Part shown: piece after piece, positions 6,231 to 12,394 of the stretch
Layout of the letters: each line of letters starts with the position of its first letter
Position numbering within the stretch: position 1 is the first letter of the stretch
From: Thermoplasmata archaeon
GTDB taxonomy: Archaea; Thermoplasmatota; Thermoplasmata; Thermoplasmatales; B87-G9
DNA length: 12,394 bases
Reading direction: 5' to 3'
Assembly: GCA_003649695.1 (NCBI GenBank)
Contig: QMSR01000016.1
Location: 1 to 12,394, forward strand
The notes under the pieces: model-generated
Databases searched by the model: none
Told to the model about the DNA's origin: nothing
Seen by the model: only the letters and a program-made list of their open reading frames with translations
Program-made: the position numbers and the translations under genes

Positions 6231-7259
6231 ATGGACAACCGTTTTACCGCCATTATGGTTGCTGCAATTGTCGTTGTTGCCGTAATCGCCTTTGTGGTCG
6301 GTTATTACATTAATAAACCCGAAGCGCCGCCGGCTGAGGAGAAGATCAAGATTGCTTTCATCTTCCCGGGGGATGTTGGGGACACCTCCTGGAACGAGGC
6401 GGGATATGTTGCCATGAACATCTTCGTCGGGAGGCACCCCGATATCGAGTATACCTGGATCCAGGGGGTTTACGATCCGGCCCAGATAAGGCCCCAGGTT
6501 GAAGACTATGTGACGCAGGGCTACAACCTGATCGTGGGGTTCGGCTTCCAGTTCGAGAAGCCCATGTACGACGTCGCACAGAACCTCTCTGAGGGGCAGG
6601 ACGTCTACTTCCTCGTCGTGGCGGGTCCGGGCTCCTACAAGCATCCCAGACTAGCGGTGGCCGACGTCAGGACGGACCAAACTGGCTACATCTGCGGCTA
6701 CATCATGATGCAGCTGACGCAGACGGGGCATGTGGGCTTCGTCGCCGGCATGGACGTGGCTGAACTCCACAGGAGCTGGATAGGGCAGCGCAAGGGCATC
6801 CAGGACGCGGGATACAACCCAGATGAGGTATACCACGTGGCCTTCGTGGGGGACTTCCACGACGTAACCAAATCGAGCCTTCTGACCTACGAGCTCATAG
6901 ACACCTACGGGGTTGACGTCCTAAAGACAATGGGTGACGGCGCCCAGCTGGGGGGCATTGCCGCCGCCAAGGCCAGACACATTAAGGTGCTCATGTCGGA
7001 AACATACCATCCCGAAATCTACCCGGACGGCGTAGTTCTCTATGAGATCTGGCACTGGGAAATCGCCTACGAGGAGTGGTACCAGGACTATCTCGCTGGC
7101 AGGCTCGGCTCCGAGACCGGACACGTGTACTGGCTCAAGCTGGAGAACAACGGAATCACGCTGGAGAAGGGGGCAATCTCGGGGGACCTCTGGAACACGG
7201 TCCTCGACCTCGAAAGCAAGATCAAGGCCGGACAAATTGATACGGGATTTACTGAATAA
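6231..7259 (+). CDS. BMP/PnrA-family nucleoside-binding protein, paralog 2
   Basis: 342 residues, directly upstream of the ATPase and permease genes, so this is the likely main binding subunit of that transporter. One hydrophobic segment (about residues 7-27) precedes a short linker (NKPEAPPAEEK) and the BMP domain: IAFIFPGDVGDTSWNEAGY (41-59), YDPAQIRPQVEDYVTQGYNL (81-100), DVRTDQTGYICGY (145-157), FVGDFHDVTKSS (205-216) and MGDGAQLGG (234-242). No lipobox cysteine is present, so an uncleaved membrane anchor is inferred. Both paralogs have GDTxWNE where bacterial members have a GDxSFN-like motif, and end in KIKAGQIDTGFT, so they form one archaeal subgroup; ligand is inferred to be a purine nucleoside or similar. 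ATG 6231 is 27 bp from the TATA centre, giving a leaderless message. Confidence 0.92.
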   Translation: MDNRFTAIMVAAIVVVAVIAFVVGYYINKPEAPPAEEKIKIAFIFPGDVGDTSWNEAGYVAMNIFVGRHPDIEYTWIQGVYDPAQIRPQVEDYVTQGYNLIVGFGFQFEKPMYDVAQNLSEGQDVYFLVVAGPGSYKHPRLAVADVRTDQTGYICGYIMMQLTQTGHVGFVAGMDVAELHRSWIGQRKGIQDAGYNPDEVYHVAFVGDFHDVTKSSLLTYELIDTYGVDVLKTMGDGAQLGGIAAAKARHIKVLMSETYHPEIYPDGVVLYEIWHWEIAYEEWYQDYLAGRLGSETGHVYWLKLENNGITLEKGAISGDLWNTVLDLESKIKAGQIDTGFTE

Positions 7260-7270
7260 GATAAAAATAT

Positions 7271-7292
7271 CTATTTTTTATTTTTTGTTTCT
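7271..7292 (+). terminator. T-rich terminator after the second BMP gene
   Basis: CTATTTTTTATTTTTTGTTT begins 12 bases after the BMP stop and contains two T6 runs, a strong archaeal-type terminator. It precedes a new promoter for the ATPase gene, so the binding protein can be made from its own short message in excess over the membrane components, as is common for ABC importers. Confidence 0.6.
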
Positions 7293-7298
7293 TAATAA
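7288..7298 (+). promoter_or_regulatory. TATA-like box of the ABC transporter operon
   Basis: TTTCTTAATAA, centred near 7295, lies about 29 bp before ATG 7324. It is preceded by the T-tract and no clear Shine-Dalgarno occurs before the ATG, so a leaderless or very short-leader message is likely. Weaker TATA character than the divergent promoters. Confidence 0.4.
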
Positions 7299-7323
7299 CC
7301 TGATCCAGCAATTTCATTCCCGA

Positions 7324-8895
7324 ATGTCCGAGGTCGCTCCTGGGCAGGTGGTCCTCGAGGTTCGCGGCATCGTGAAGCGCTTTCCCGGGGTCGTTGCGAA
7401 CGACCACGTGGACCTGCAGGTGAGGGCTGGTGAGGTGCTGGCCCTGCTGGGGGAGAATGGGGCCGGGAAGACCACTCTGATGAACATCATTTATGGCCTC
7501 TACACCCCCGACGAGGGGGAGATCTACGTAATGGGGAGGAGGGTCCACATCCGGGGCCCCAAGGACGCGATCTCCCTGGGCATAGGGATGGTACACCAGC
7601 ACTTCATGCAGGTTGAGGAGTTAACGGTGCTTGAGAACATCATACTGGGCCTGAGGGAGTTTGGAATCATCTTGGACACGGAGAAGGCCAAGCGGATGCT
7701 GGAGGAGGCATTCCAAAGGTACGGACTCAGGGTTGATCCGGACGCCTACATATGGCAGCTCTCGGCGGGGGAGAAACAGAGGGTCGAGATCATGAAGGCC
7801 CTCTTCAGGGGGGCGAAGATACTCATCCTGGACGAGCCAACATCGGTCCTAACGCCGCAGGAGACCAAGGAGCTCTTCAAGACGCTGAGGAAGTTCGTCG
7901 AGGGCGGGATGGCCGTCATCTTCATCACCCACAAGCTCCAGGAGGTCATGGAGGTCGCCGACAGGATCGTCGTCATGCGCAGAGGCAAGGTGGTTGGTAG
8001 GCTCATGAGGGAGGAGGCGACGATTCCCCAGCTGGCGAGGCTCATGGTCGGGAGGGAAGTCCTCTTCAGGATTGAGAAGGGGGAGGCCAGGCCAGGTGAG
8101 GTGGTCCTCAGGGTGGAGGGCCTGAGGGCCATGAGCGACAAGGGCGTGGAGGCGGTCAAAGGCATCACTTTCTCCGTGAGGAAGGGGGAGATCGTCGGCG
8201 TCGCGGGCGTGGCCGGGAACGGTCAGAAGGAGCTGGTCGAGGTCCTCTACGGGCTCAGGAGGCCCACTGCCGGCAGGGTCACGCTCTTCGGTAAGGACGT
8301 CACGGGGGAGCCTACGCACCGCATCATCAAGTTCGGCATCTCCCTCATCCCCGAGGAGAGGGTGACGATGGGCATCGTCCCCACCTTCTCAGTCGCGGAC
8401 AACCTGATATTGGAGATCGTGGACAGGGAGCCCTTTTCCCAGAAGGTCTTTGACGGGCTCAGGAAGCTGAGCTTTGAGAACATTGAAAAGTATGCAGAAG
8501 AGCTCATCAGGAAGTTCGACATCAGGACGCCCAGCAGCAAGACCAAGGCAGGGTACCTGTCCGGGGGAAACATCCAGAAGCTCATCCTGGCCAGGGAGCT
8601 CAGCAGGGGCGCGTACCTGATCATAGCCGACCAGCCGACGGCCGGGTTGGACGTCGGTGCGACGGAGTTCATCCGGAACCTCCTGGTCAAGGCCAGGGAC
8701 TCGGGCAACGCCGTGTTCCTGGTCTCCGGGGACCTCTCCGAGGTCCTCTCCCTCAGCGACAGGGTCATGGTGATGTACGAGGGAGAGATCACGGCGGTCT
8801 TCAGGCCTGGTGAGCTCCCCATCGAAGAGATAGGCCTCTACATGCTGGGGGCCAAGAAGATGCCGAAGGAGGAGGTGGAGAGGTTTTGGGAGTGA
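7324..8895 (+). CDS. Nucleoside ABC transporter ATPase (two fused nucleotide-binding domains)
   Basis: 523 residues, cytoplasmic, of the RbsA/YufO (NupA) layout with two ABC domains. The first is complete: Walker A GENGAGKTT (43-51), Q-loop MVHQHFM (89-95), signature LSAGEKQR (146-153), Walker B ILILDEP (166-172) and switch H203. The second is degenerate, as usual in this family: GNGQKE replaces Walker A (298-303), the signature LSGGN is kept (412-416), Walker B has Gln for the catalytic Glu (IIADQP, 433-438), and the switch His is missing (SGD). FPGVVAND near the N-terminus is typical of ATPases paired with BMP proteins. Thus one productive ATP site is expected. The open frame extends back to 7042 over the BMP gene, but ATG 7324 begins the conserved domain. 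It overlaps the next gene by 4 bases. Confidence 0.93.
   Translation: MSEVAPGQVVLEVRGIVKRFPGVVANDHVDLQVRAGEVLALLGENGAGKTTLMNIIYGLYTPDEGEIYVMGRRVHIRGPKDAISLGIGMVHQHFMQVEELTVLENIILGLREFGIILDTEKAKRMLEEAFQRYGLRVDPDAYIWQLSAGEKQRVEIMKALFRGAKILILDEPTSVLTPQETKELFKTLRKFVEGGMAVIFITHKLQEVMEVADRIVVMRRGKVVGRLMREEATIPQLARLMVGREVLFRIEKGEARPGEVVLRVEGLRAMSDKGVEAVKGITFSVRKGEIVGVAGVAGNGQKELVEVLYGLRRPTAGRVTLFGKDVTGEPTHRIIKFGISLIPEERVTMGIVPTFSVADNLILEIVDREPFSQKVFDGLRKLSFENIEKYAEELIRKFDIRTPSSKTKAGYLSGGNIQKLILARELSRGAYLIIADQPTAGLDVGATEFIRNLLVKARDSGNAVFLVSGDLSEVLSLSDRVMVMYEGEITAVFRPGELPIEEIGLYMLGAKKMPKEEVERFWE
8871..8883 (+). promoter_or_regulatory. Overlapping Shine-Dalgarno sequences before the first permease
   Basis: GGAGGTG (8871-8877) is 8 bases before TTG 8886, while GAGG (8880-8883) is 8 bases before GTG 8892. 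The stronger site favours TTG, but GTG makes the same GTGA stop-start overlap seen at the next junction in this operon, which is why GTG 8892 was chosen. The two products differ by two residues. Confidence 0.45.
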
Positions 8896-9953
8896 GGATC
8901 AGGCTCGAGAGGAGGGGGGAGGTACCCCTATACGTATACATCCTGGCCCCGACGGGCGCATTCCTCCTCGCCTTCCTCATGGGCGCCTTCCTCATGCTCT
9001 GGGCCGGCGCTAGCCCCATCAAGGGCTATGGGGCGTTCCTGAGGGGGGCCTTCGGCGGGCTGAAACCCTTCACCAACACCCTGCTCAGGGCAACGCCGTT
9101 CCTCCTCATGGCGACGGGAATCTCCCTCTCCAACAGGAGCAACGTCCTCAACATCGGCGCCGAGGGACAGTATATTATGGGCGCCATCGCCATGACGTGG
9201 ATCGCGGTCCTCATGCAGAACAGTGTTCCAGGGTTCATCGTCATCCTCGTGGGCGTCATCCTGGCCGTCATCGTGGGGGCCCTCTGGGCCGGGGCAGCGG
9301 GCTATTTGAAGGCTAAGATGGGGATCAACGAGGTGGTCGTCACCGTGATGCTGAACTGGGTCGCCATCATGCTCCTCAAGTGGCTCCTGAGGGGGCCTCT
9401 GAAGGATCCCAGATCCCAGCAGTGGCCCATGTCACCGCCCATCGGCCCCCACCTGCCGTACATCTACGGAAACCTCAACCTGGGGTTTGTGATAGCCGTC
9501 CTCTTAGCCATCGCAATTTGGTATGTACTCTTCCGGACAAACATCGGTTTCAAGCTCAGGGCCTGCGGAGAGAACCCGAGGGCAGCGCGCTACGCGGGCT
9601 TCAACGTCGAGGGTATGCTGATCCTGAGCATGCTGATAAGCGGGGCCATGGCCGGGATGGCGGGGGCTTTCGACGTCATAGGCACCTTCCACATCCTGTA
9701 CGAGGGGATCGTCGTGGGCCTCGGCTACACCTCCATCATCGTCGCCCTCGTAGGGAAGAACCATCCCCTGGCGGTCATAGGTTCGGCCATCATGTTCGGG
9801 GCGATCTACAATGGAGTGACGTCCATGCAGAGCGTGACCCAGCTGAGCTACACGCTGTCGAAGTGCATAGAGGGCATGATCTACCTCTTCTTCCTCATCT
9901 CGGAGTTCCTGGTCCTGTACAGGATAAGACTCATTAGGGGTGATGCGTCGTGA
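8892..9953 (+). CDS. Nucleoside ABC transporter permease 1 (YufP/NupB-like)
   Basis: 353 residues, an integral membrane permease of the BPD_transp_2 family with about eight to ten hydrophobic segments. Family landmarks are ISLSNRSNVLNIGAEGQYIM (an FNIGAEGQ-type motif near residue 80), INEVVVTVMLNW (after residue 140), and CGENPRAARYAGFNVEG (after residue 225), the cytoplasmic loop that contacts the ATPase. It forms the translocation path together with the following permease. The long hydrophilic loop between the two halves (RGPLKDPRSQQWPMSPPIG) is expected to face outward. Its stop overlaps the next start as GTGA, so the two permeases are probably made in equal amounts by coupled translation. 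Confidence 0.92.
   Translation: MRIRLERRGEVPLYVYILAPTGAFLLAFLMGAFLMLWAGASPIKGYGAFLRGAFGGLKPFTNTLLRATPFLLMATGISLSNRSNVLNIGAEGQYIMGAIAMTWIAVLMQNSVPGFIVILVGVILAVIVGALWAGAAGYLKAKMGINEVVVTVMLNWVAIMLLKWLLRGPLKDPRSQQWPMSPPIGPHLPYIYGNLNLGFVIAVLLAIAIWYVLFRTNIGFKLRACGENPRAARYAGFNVEGMLILSMLISGAMAGMAGAFDVIGTFHILYEGIVVGLGYTSIIVALVGKNHPLAVIGSAIMFGAIYNGVTSMQSVTQLSYTLSKCIEGMIYLFFLISEFLVLYRIRLIRGDAS
9936..9944 (+). promoter_or_regulatory. Strong Shine-Dalgarno of the second permease
   Basis: AGGGGTGAT ends 5 bases before GTG 9950 and lies inside the end of the preceding gene, supporting the GTGA-overlap start and coupled translation. Operon-internal genes thus use Shine-Dalgarno starts, in contrast to the leaderless-looking first genes of the window. 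Confidence 0.6.
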
Positions 9954-10888
9954 CTCCTGAGCAGATCTCCTCGATTCTGAACCTGATGGTCGTCATGGCT
10001 ACGCCCCTGGCCTTCGCAGGCGTCGGGGAGCTATACGCCGAAAGGAGCGGCATCTTGAACCTGGGCGTGGAGGGCATCATGCTCATGGGCGCCTTCACAT
10101 CCTTCTACGTCGCACACGAGACCGGGAACCTGCTCTTGGCGTACCTCGCGGGCGTTGCGGTGGGCCTCGCCCTAGGCCTCCTCATGGCCTTCATGAGCGT
10201 TAGCATGAGGCTGAACCAGGTCATCGCCGGCATGGGTATCTACTTCTTCGGCTTCGGCCTCTCCGACTTCATGTACAAGACCATCTACGGGACGGAGTAC
10301 GCCAGCATCGAAAAGGCCCACCAGATCGCTGTCCCCCTGCTCTCGAAGATCCCCATCATAGGGAACGCATTCTTCGTCCAGTACCCGAGCGTCTACCTCA
10401 TGTACGTCCTGATCCCCGTCATGTGGTATTTGCTCTACCGTTCCAGGTGGGGCCTCCACCTCAGGGCAGTTGGGGAGAACCCCAGGGCCGCCGACACACT
10501 CGGCGTAAACGTGACGCTCATCAGATACCTGGCCACGGTCCTTGGAGCTGCCTTGGCCGGCCTGGCCGGCGCAGTCCTCTGCGTAGAAATTACGGGCATC
10601 TTCTTCGAAAACCTCACCTTCGGAATGGGCTTCATCGCCATAGGCCTCGTCTACTTCGGGCGCTGGGATCCGCTCAGGATGTGGGCCGGCACCATGCTCT
10701 TCGGCCTATCGTGGTCCATAGCCATGTCCCTCCAGGACTACTTCTCCAGGATAGGGAAGATGCACTGGGTCTACTTCATGCTCATGATCCCCTACATCGT
10801 GGTCCTCTTGGCCCTCATCGCGGTCTCCAGGAAGGCCAGGGCGCCTGCGGCGCTGTCCAAGCCCTACTGGAGGGAGACCTCCGAGTAG
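9950..10888 (+). CDS. Nucleoside ABC transporter permease 2 (YufQ/NupC-like)
   Basis: 312 residues, the second BPD_transp_2 membrane subunit of the transporter, slightly shorter than the first as is normal for this pair. Recognisable segments: ATPLAFAGVGELYAERSGIL then NLGVEGIMLMGAF (about residues 17-49), RLNQVIAGMGIYFFGFGLSD (about 86-105), and LRAVGENPRAADTLGVNV (about 171-188), the coupling loop that touches the ATPase. About eight membrane segments are visible. It pairs with the preceding permease, the fused ATPase and at least one BMP protein to form the importer. Its TAG stop directly abuts the last base of the convergent AMMECR1 gene, leaving no room for a separate terminator. Confidence 0.92.
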   Translation: MTPEQISSILNLMVVMATPLAFAGVGELYAERSGILNLGVEGIMLMGAFTSFYVAHETGNLLLAYLAGVAVGLALGLLMAFMSVSMRLNQVIAGMGIYFFGFGLSDFMYKTIYGTEYASIEKAHQIAVPLLSKIPIIGNAFFVQYPSVYLMYVLIPVMWYLLYRSRWGLHLRAVGENPRAADTLGVNVTLIRYLATVLGAALAGLAGAVLCVEITGIFFENLTFGMGFIAIGLVYFGRWDPLRMWAGTMLFGLSWSIAMSLQDYFSRIGKMHWVYFMLMIPYIVVLLALIAVSRKARAPAALSKPYWRETSE

Positions 10889-11488
10889 TCATAATTCCCT
10901 CTCCTCAACCTTTCCTCTGGGCTCTATTTCCTCGAAGATCTGACCCTGGAACCTGTAGAACTTAGCGCCCCTGAGCCAGCAGTCGGGGGGTAGCCCCGCC
11001 TTCATGCAGGTCTGCTCCAGGAACTGCCTGGAGTCCCAGCCGAACTCCACCGGGACCTGCGGGAGGAGGAGGCCGCTGAAGACTCCGTAGCGGACCAGGA
11101 GGCCGTCCCTGCCTACCACGACCTCCTCGGGGAGCCTCTCGGGGGGAACGTCGATGGGCTCCGGCGGGGTGAGCACGGTTACCTCGACGGTGATGCGGTC
11201 CATCTCCTCCAGCGTCACCGGCCTGAAACGAGGATCCTCCGTTGCAGCCGCCACCGCGGACGAGAGGAGGGCCTCTATCAGGGGCATGATGGGCTCAGGG
11301 TACCCTATGCACCCCCTTAGGGCCCCCTCGGGGTGCGTCCTCAGCGTGGTGAATACCCCGCGCCTCTCCCGGAACGACTCAGGGTAGGTCTCCGGCCTCC
11401 ACTCCCTTCCGCTGAGCCTCTCCTCTATCGCCCTCCGGGCGGTCCTGACCGCAAATTCGCCCTCATCCAAGCTCAGAAGCCTTACCAT
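10889..11488 (-). CDS. AMMECR1 family protein
   Basis: 199 residues of the AMMECR1 (TIGR00296-like) family found across archaea and eukaryotes. The hallmark LRGCIG is at residues 57-62, after GVFTTLRTHPEGA and before the segment SAVAAATEDPRFRPVTLEE; VEFGWDSRQFLEQTCMKAGL and the cysteine- and tryptophan-containing DCWLRGAKFYRFQG near the C-terminus also fit. The biochemical role is not established; the invariant cysteine of LRGCIG suggests a catalytic or ligand-binding site, and some archaeal genomes place it near MEMO and radical-SAM genes, which are not seen here. The frame is open to TTG 11506, but ATG 11488 lies about 27 bp from the TATA-like box and starts the conserved N-terminus. It abuts the second permease tail to tail and diverges from nrdJ. 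Confidence 0.92.
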   Translation of the reverse strand: MVRLLSLDEGEFAVRTARRAIEERLSGREWRPETYPESFRERRGVFTTLRTHPEGALRGCIGYPEPIMPLIEALLSSAVAAATEDPRFRPVTLEEMDRITVEVTVLTPPEPIDVPPERLPEEVVVGRDGLLVRYGVFSGLLLPQVPVEFGWDSRQFLEQTCMKAGLPPDCWLRGAKFYRFQGQIFEEIEPRGKVEEREL

Positions 11489-11510
11489 GCTGGAACAATC
11501 TTTCAATAAA

Positions 11511-11520
11511 GTTTTTTAAT
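11511..11520 (-). promoter_or_regulatory. TATA-like box of the AMMECR1 gene
   Basis: On the minus strand the sequence reads ATTAAAAAAC, centred about 27 bp before ATG 11488, consistent with a leaderless message. The 124-base gap between this gene and nrdJ holds two separate promoters rather than one shared box; nothing else in the gap was recognised. Confidence 0.5.
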
Positions 11521-11576
11521 GTCGGGCCTGCGGCGTGGAAATGATATCAAGCATTTGCCCGGATCGATTCTGTAGA

Positions 11577-11590
11577 AAGATTAAAAGAGG
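11577..11590 (+). promoter_or_regulatory. Purine-rich BRE and TATA-like box of nrdJ
   Basis: AAGATTAAAAGAGG is centred near 11583, about 30 bp before ATG 11613; the purines just before it (GTAGAAAG) resemble a TFB-recognition element. The predicted transcript has a leader of only a few bases. A weak GGAATGAT lies 9 bases before the ATG. Confidence 0.45.
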
Positions 11591-11612
11591 AGAAAGTTAG
11601 GAATGATTGCCC

Positions 11613-12394
11613 ATGGCGGAACTTACTCTCACCGAAACAGCTATGAGGGTCCTCCGGGCCAGGTACCTCCTCAAGGACAGGGAGGGGAGGACGGTGGAGA
11701 CCCCGGAGGGCCTCTTCCGCAGGGTCGCGAGGACGATCGCACTAGCGGACGCCTTCTACTTCGAGGAGGTGAGGGGGAAGCCCCTGAGGCACGTGGACGC
11801 GTCCCTCAGGCACGTACCCCCGGAGATCTCGGAGAGGCTCTCCAGGCACATGCTCAGGCAGCTCCACAGGGCCTACGTCAGGAAGCTGAGGAGGAGGGAG
11901 GTCAGGGTCTCCTTCAGGGAGTTCCTGGCAATCCTCGCGGAGCGCTGGGACGACGTCTTCCGGGTCGAGGAGGAGTTCTACGACCTCATGACCTCCAGGA
12001 GGTTCCTGCCGAACTCCCCGACGCTGATGAACGCGGGGGCCCCCCTCGGCCAGCTCTCGGCCTGCTTCGTGATCCCGGTGGAGGACTCCATAGAGGGGAT
12101 CATGGACGCCCTGGCCCTGGCCGCCAAGGTCCAGAAGAGCGGCGGGGGGACCGGCTTCTCCTTCTCGCGCCTCAGGCCCGAGGGGGACATCGTCCACTCC
12201 ACCGGGGGCCAGGCCTCCGGCCCCGTCTCCTTCATGAAGCTCTTCGACACGCTTACCGAGGTCATCAAGCAGGGCGGGAAGCGCAGGGGAGCCAACATGG
12301 GGGTCCTGGACGTGCACCACCCAGACATAGAGAAGTTCATCACCTGCAAGGCCGACGGGAAGTCCTTCCAGAACTTCAACATCTCCGTCGCCGC
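11613..12394 (+). CDS. nrdJ: Adenosylcobalamin-dependent (class II) ribonucleotide reductase, N-terminal part
   Basis: The frame runs open from ATG 11613 to the window end, giving the first 260 residues plus two bases; the rest lies to the right. The enzyme reduces ribonucleotides to deoxyribonucleotides using a cobalamin radical. Signature segments: SRRFLPNSPTLMNAGAPLGQ (128-147), LSACFVIPVEDS (148-159) with C151 one of the redox-active pair, KSGGGTGFSFSRLRPEGD (175-192), HSTGGQASGPVSFMKLFD (195-212) and KRRGANMGVLDVHHPDIEKF (223-242). These fit class II NrdJ; the radical-bearing cysteine and the C-terminal cysteines are off-window. There is no ATP-cone at the N-terminus. Residues about 50-115 (basic, with RHMLRQLHRAYVRKLRRREV) look longer than the usual linker between the N-terminal helix and FLPNSPTL. 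It diverges from the AMMECR1 gene. Confidence 0.93.
   Translation, partial: MAELTLTETAMRVLRARYLLKDREGRTVETPEGLFRRVARTIALADAFYFEEVRGKPLRHVDASLRHVPPEISERLSRHMLRQLHRAYVRKLRRREVRVSFREFLAILAERWDDVFRVEEEFYDLMTSRRFLPNSPTLMNAGAPLGQLSACFVIPVEDSIEGIMDALALAAKVQKSGGGTGFSFSRLRPEGDIVHSTGGQASGPVSFMKLFDTLTEVIKQGGKRRGANMGVLDVHHPDIEKFITCKADGKSFQNFNISVA

Noticed and set aside
7042..7323. Upstream extension of the ABC ATPase frame across the end of the BMP gene.
   Set aside because: The translation is out of frame with a convincing gene, rich in Arg/Ser/Thr in a shadow-like way, and the conserved ATPase begins after 7324 behind its own promoter.
9936..9960. C/D box small RNA (GTGATGC with a following CTGA).
   Set aside because: The C box has a mismatch, the boxes are far too close, and the sequence is explained by the Shine-Dalgarno and GTGA start of the second permease.
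11521..11612. Cobalamin riboswitch or NrdR-type operator before nrdJ, including the AATG...CATT half-sites near 11540-11555.
   Set aside because: The space is under 100 bases, no riboswitch core or NrdR-like box is visible, and the half-sites are only 4 bases long.
1..12394. tRNA, rRNA, CRISPR repeats, transposases or phage genes.
   Set aside because: None was seen; gaps are short promoter regions, and the only long repeated sequence is the BMP gene pair.

Overview
The window reads as chromosomal DNA from an archaeon, probably a thermophile of the Thermoproteota/Korarchaeota side. The evidence is the gene set: ribosomal protein L37e, an archaeal Sm-like protein, UPF0147, an HVO_0476-type zinc-ribbon protein, an archaeal-type UMP kinase, an AMMECR1 protein and aconitase X. 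Arginine codons are mostly AGG, GTG starts are frequent, and TATA-like boxes sit about 26 bp before most starts, as in leaderless archaeal transcripts. The exact lineage cannot be fixed from the sequence alone.

Left part (1-2800): seven compact housekeeping genes on strictly alternating strands. They are aconitase X (partial, -), L37e (+), a HIT-family hydrolase (-), UMP kinase (+), an Sm-like protein (-), UPF0147 (+) and an HVO_0476-type zinc-ribbon protein (-). Each divergent pair shares one AT-rich promoter of about 50-60 bp, and each convergent pair overlaps at the 3' ends.

Middle part (2805-10888): what looks like a nucleoside uptake and purine-oxidation island. Two paralogous BMP/PnrA-type binding proteins flank a divergent molybdenum hydroxylase large subunit of the xanthine dehydrogenase type. 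The second binding protein is followed by the ATPase and two permeases of a BMP-dependent nucleoside ABC transporter. The ATPase has its own promoter after a T-rich terminator, and the two permeases are translationally coupled through GTGA overlaps. The hydroxylase shares a promoter with the second binding protein, which suggests joint control of import and oxidation of a purine-like compound. The [2Fe-2S] and FAD subunits normally needed by such an enzyme are not in the window.

Right part (10889-12394): housekeeping genes resume with an AMMECR1-family protein (-) and the N-terminal part of a class II (adenosylcobalamin-dependent) ribonucleotide reductase (+), cut by the window end. No rRNA, tRNA, CRISPR array, insertion sequence or phage gene was seen. 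No stretch over 300 bases lacks a gene.
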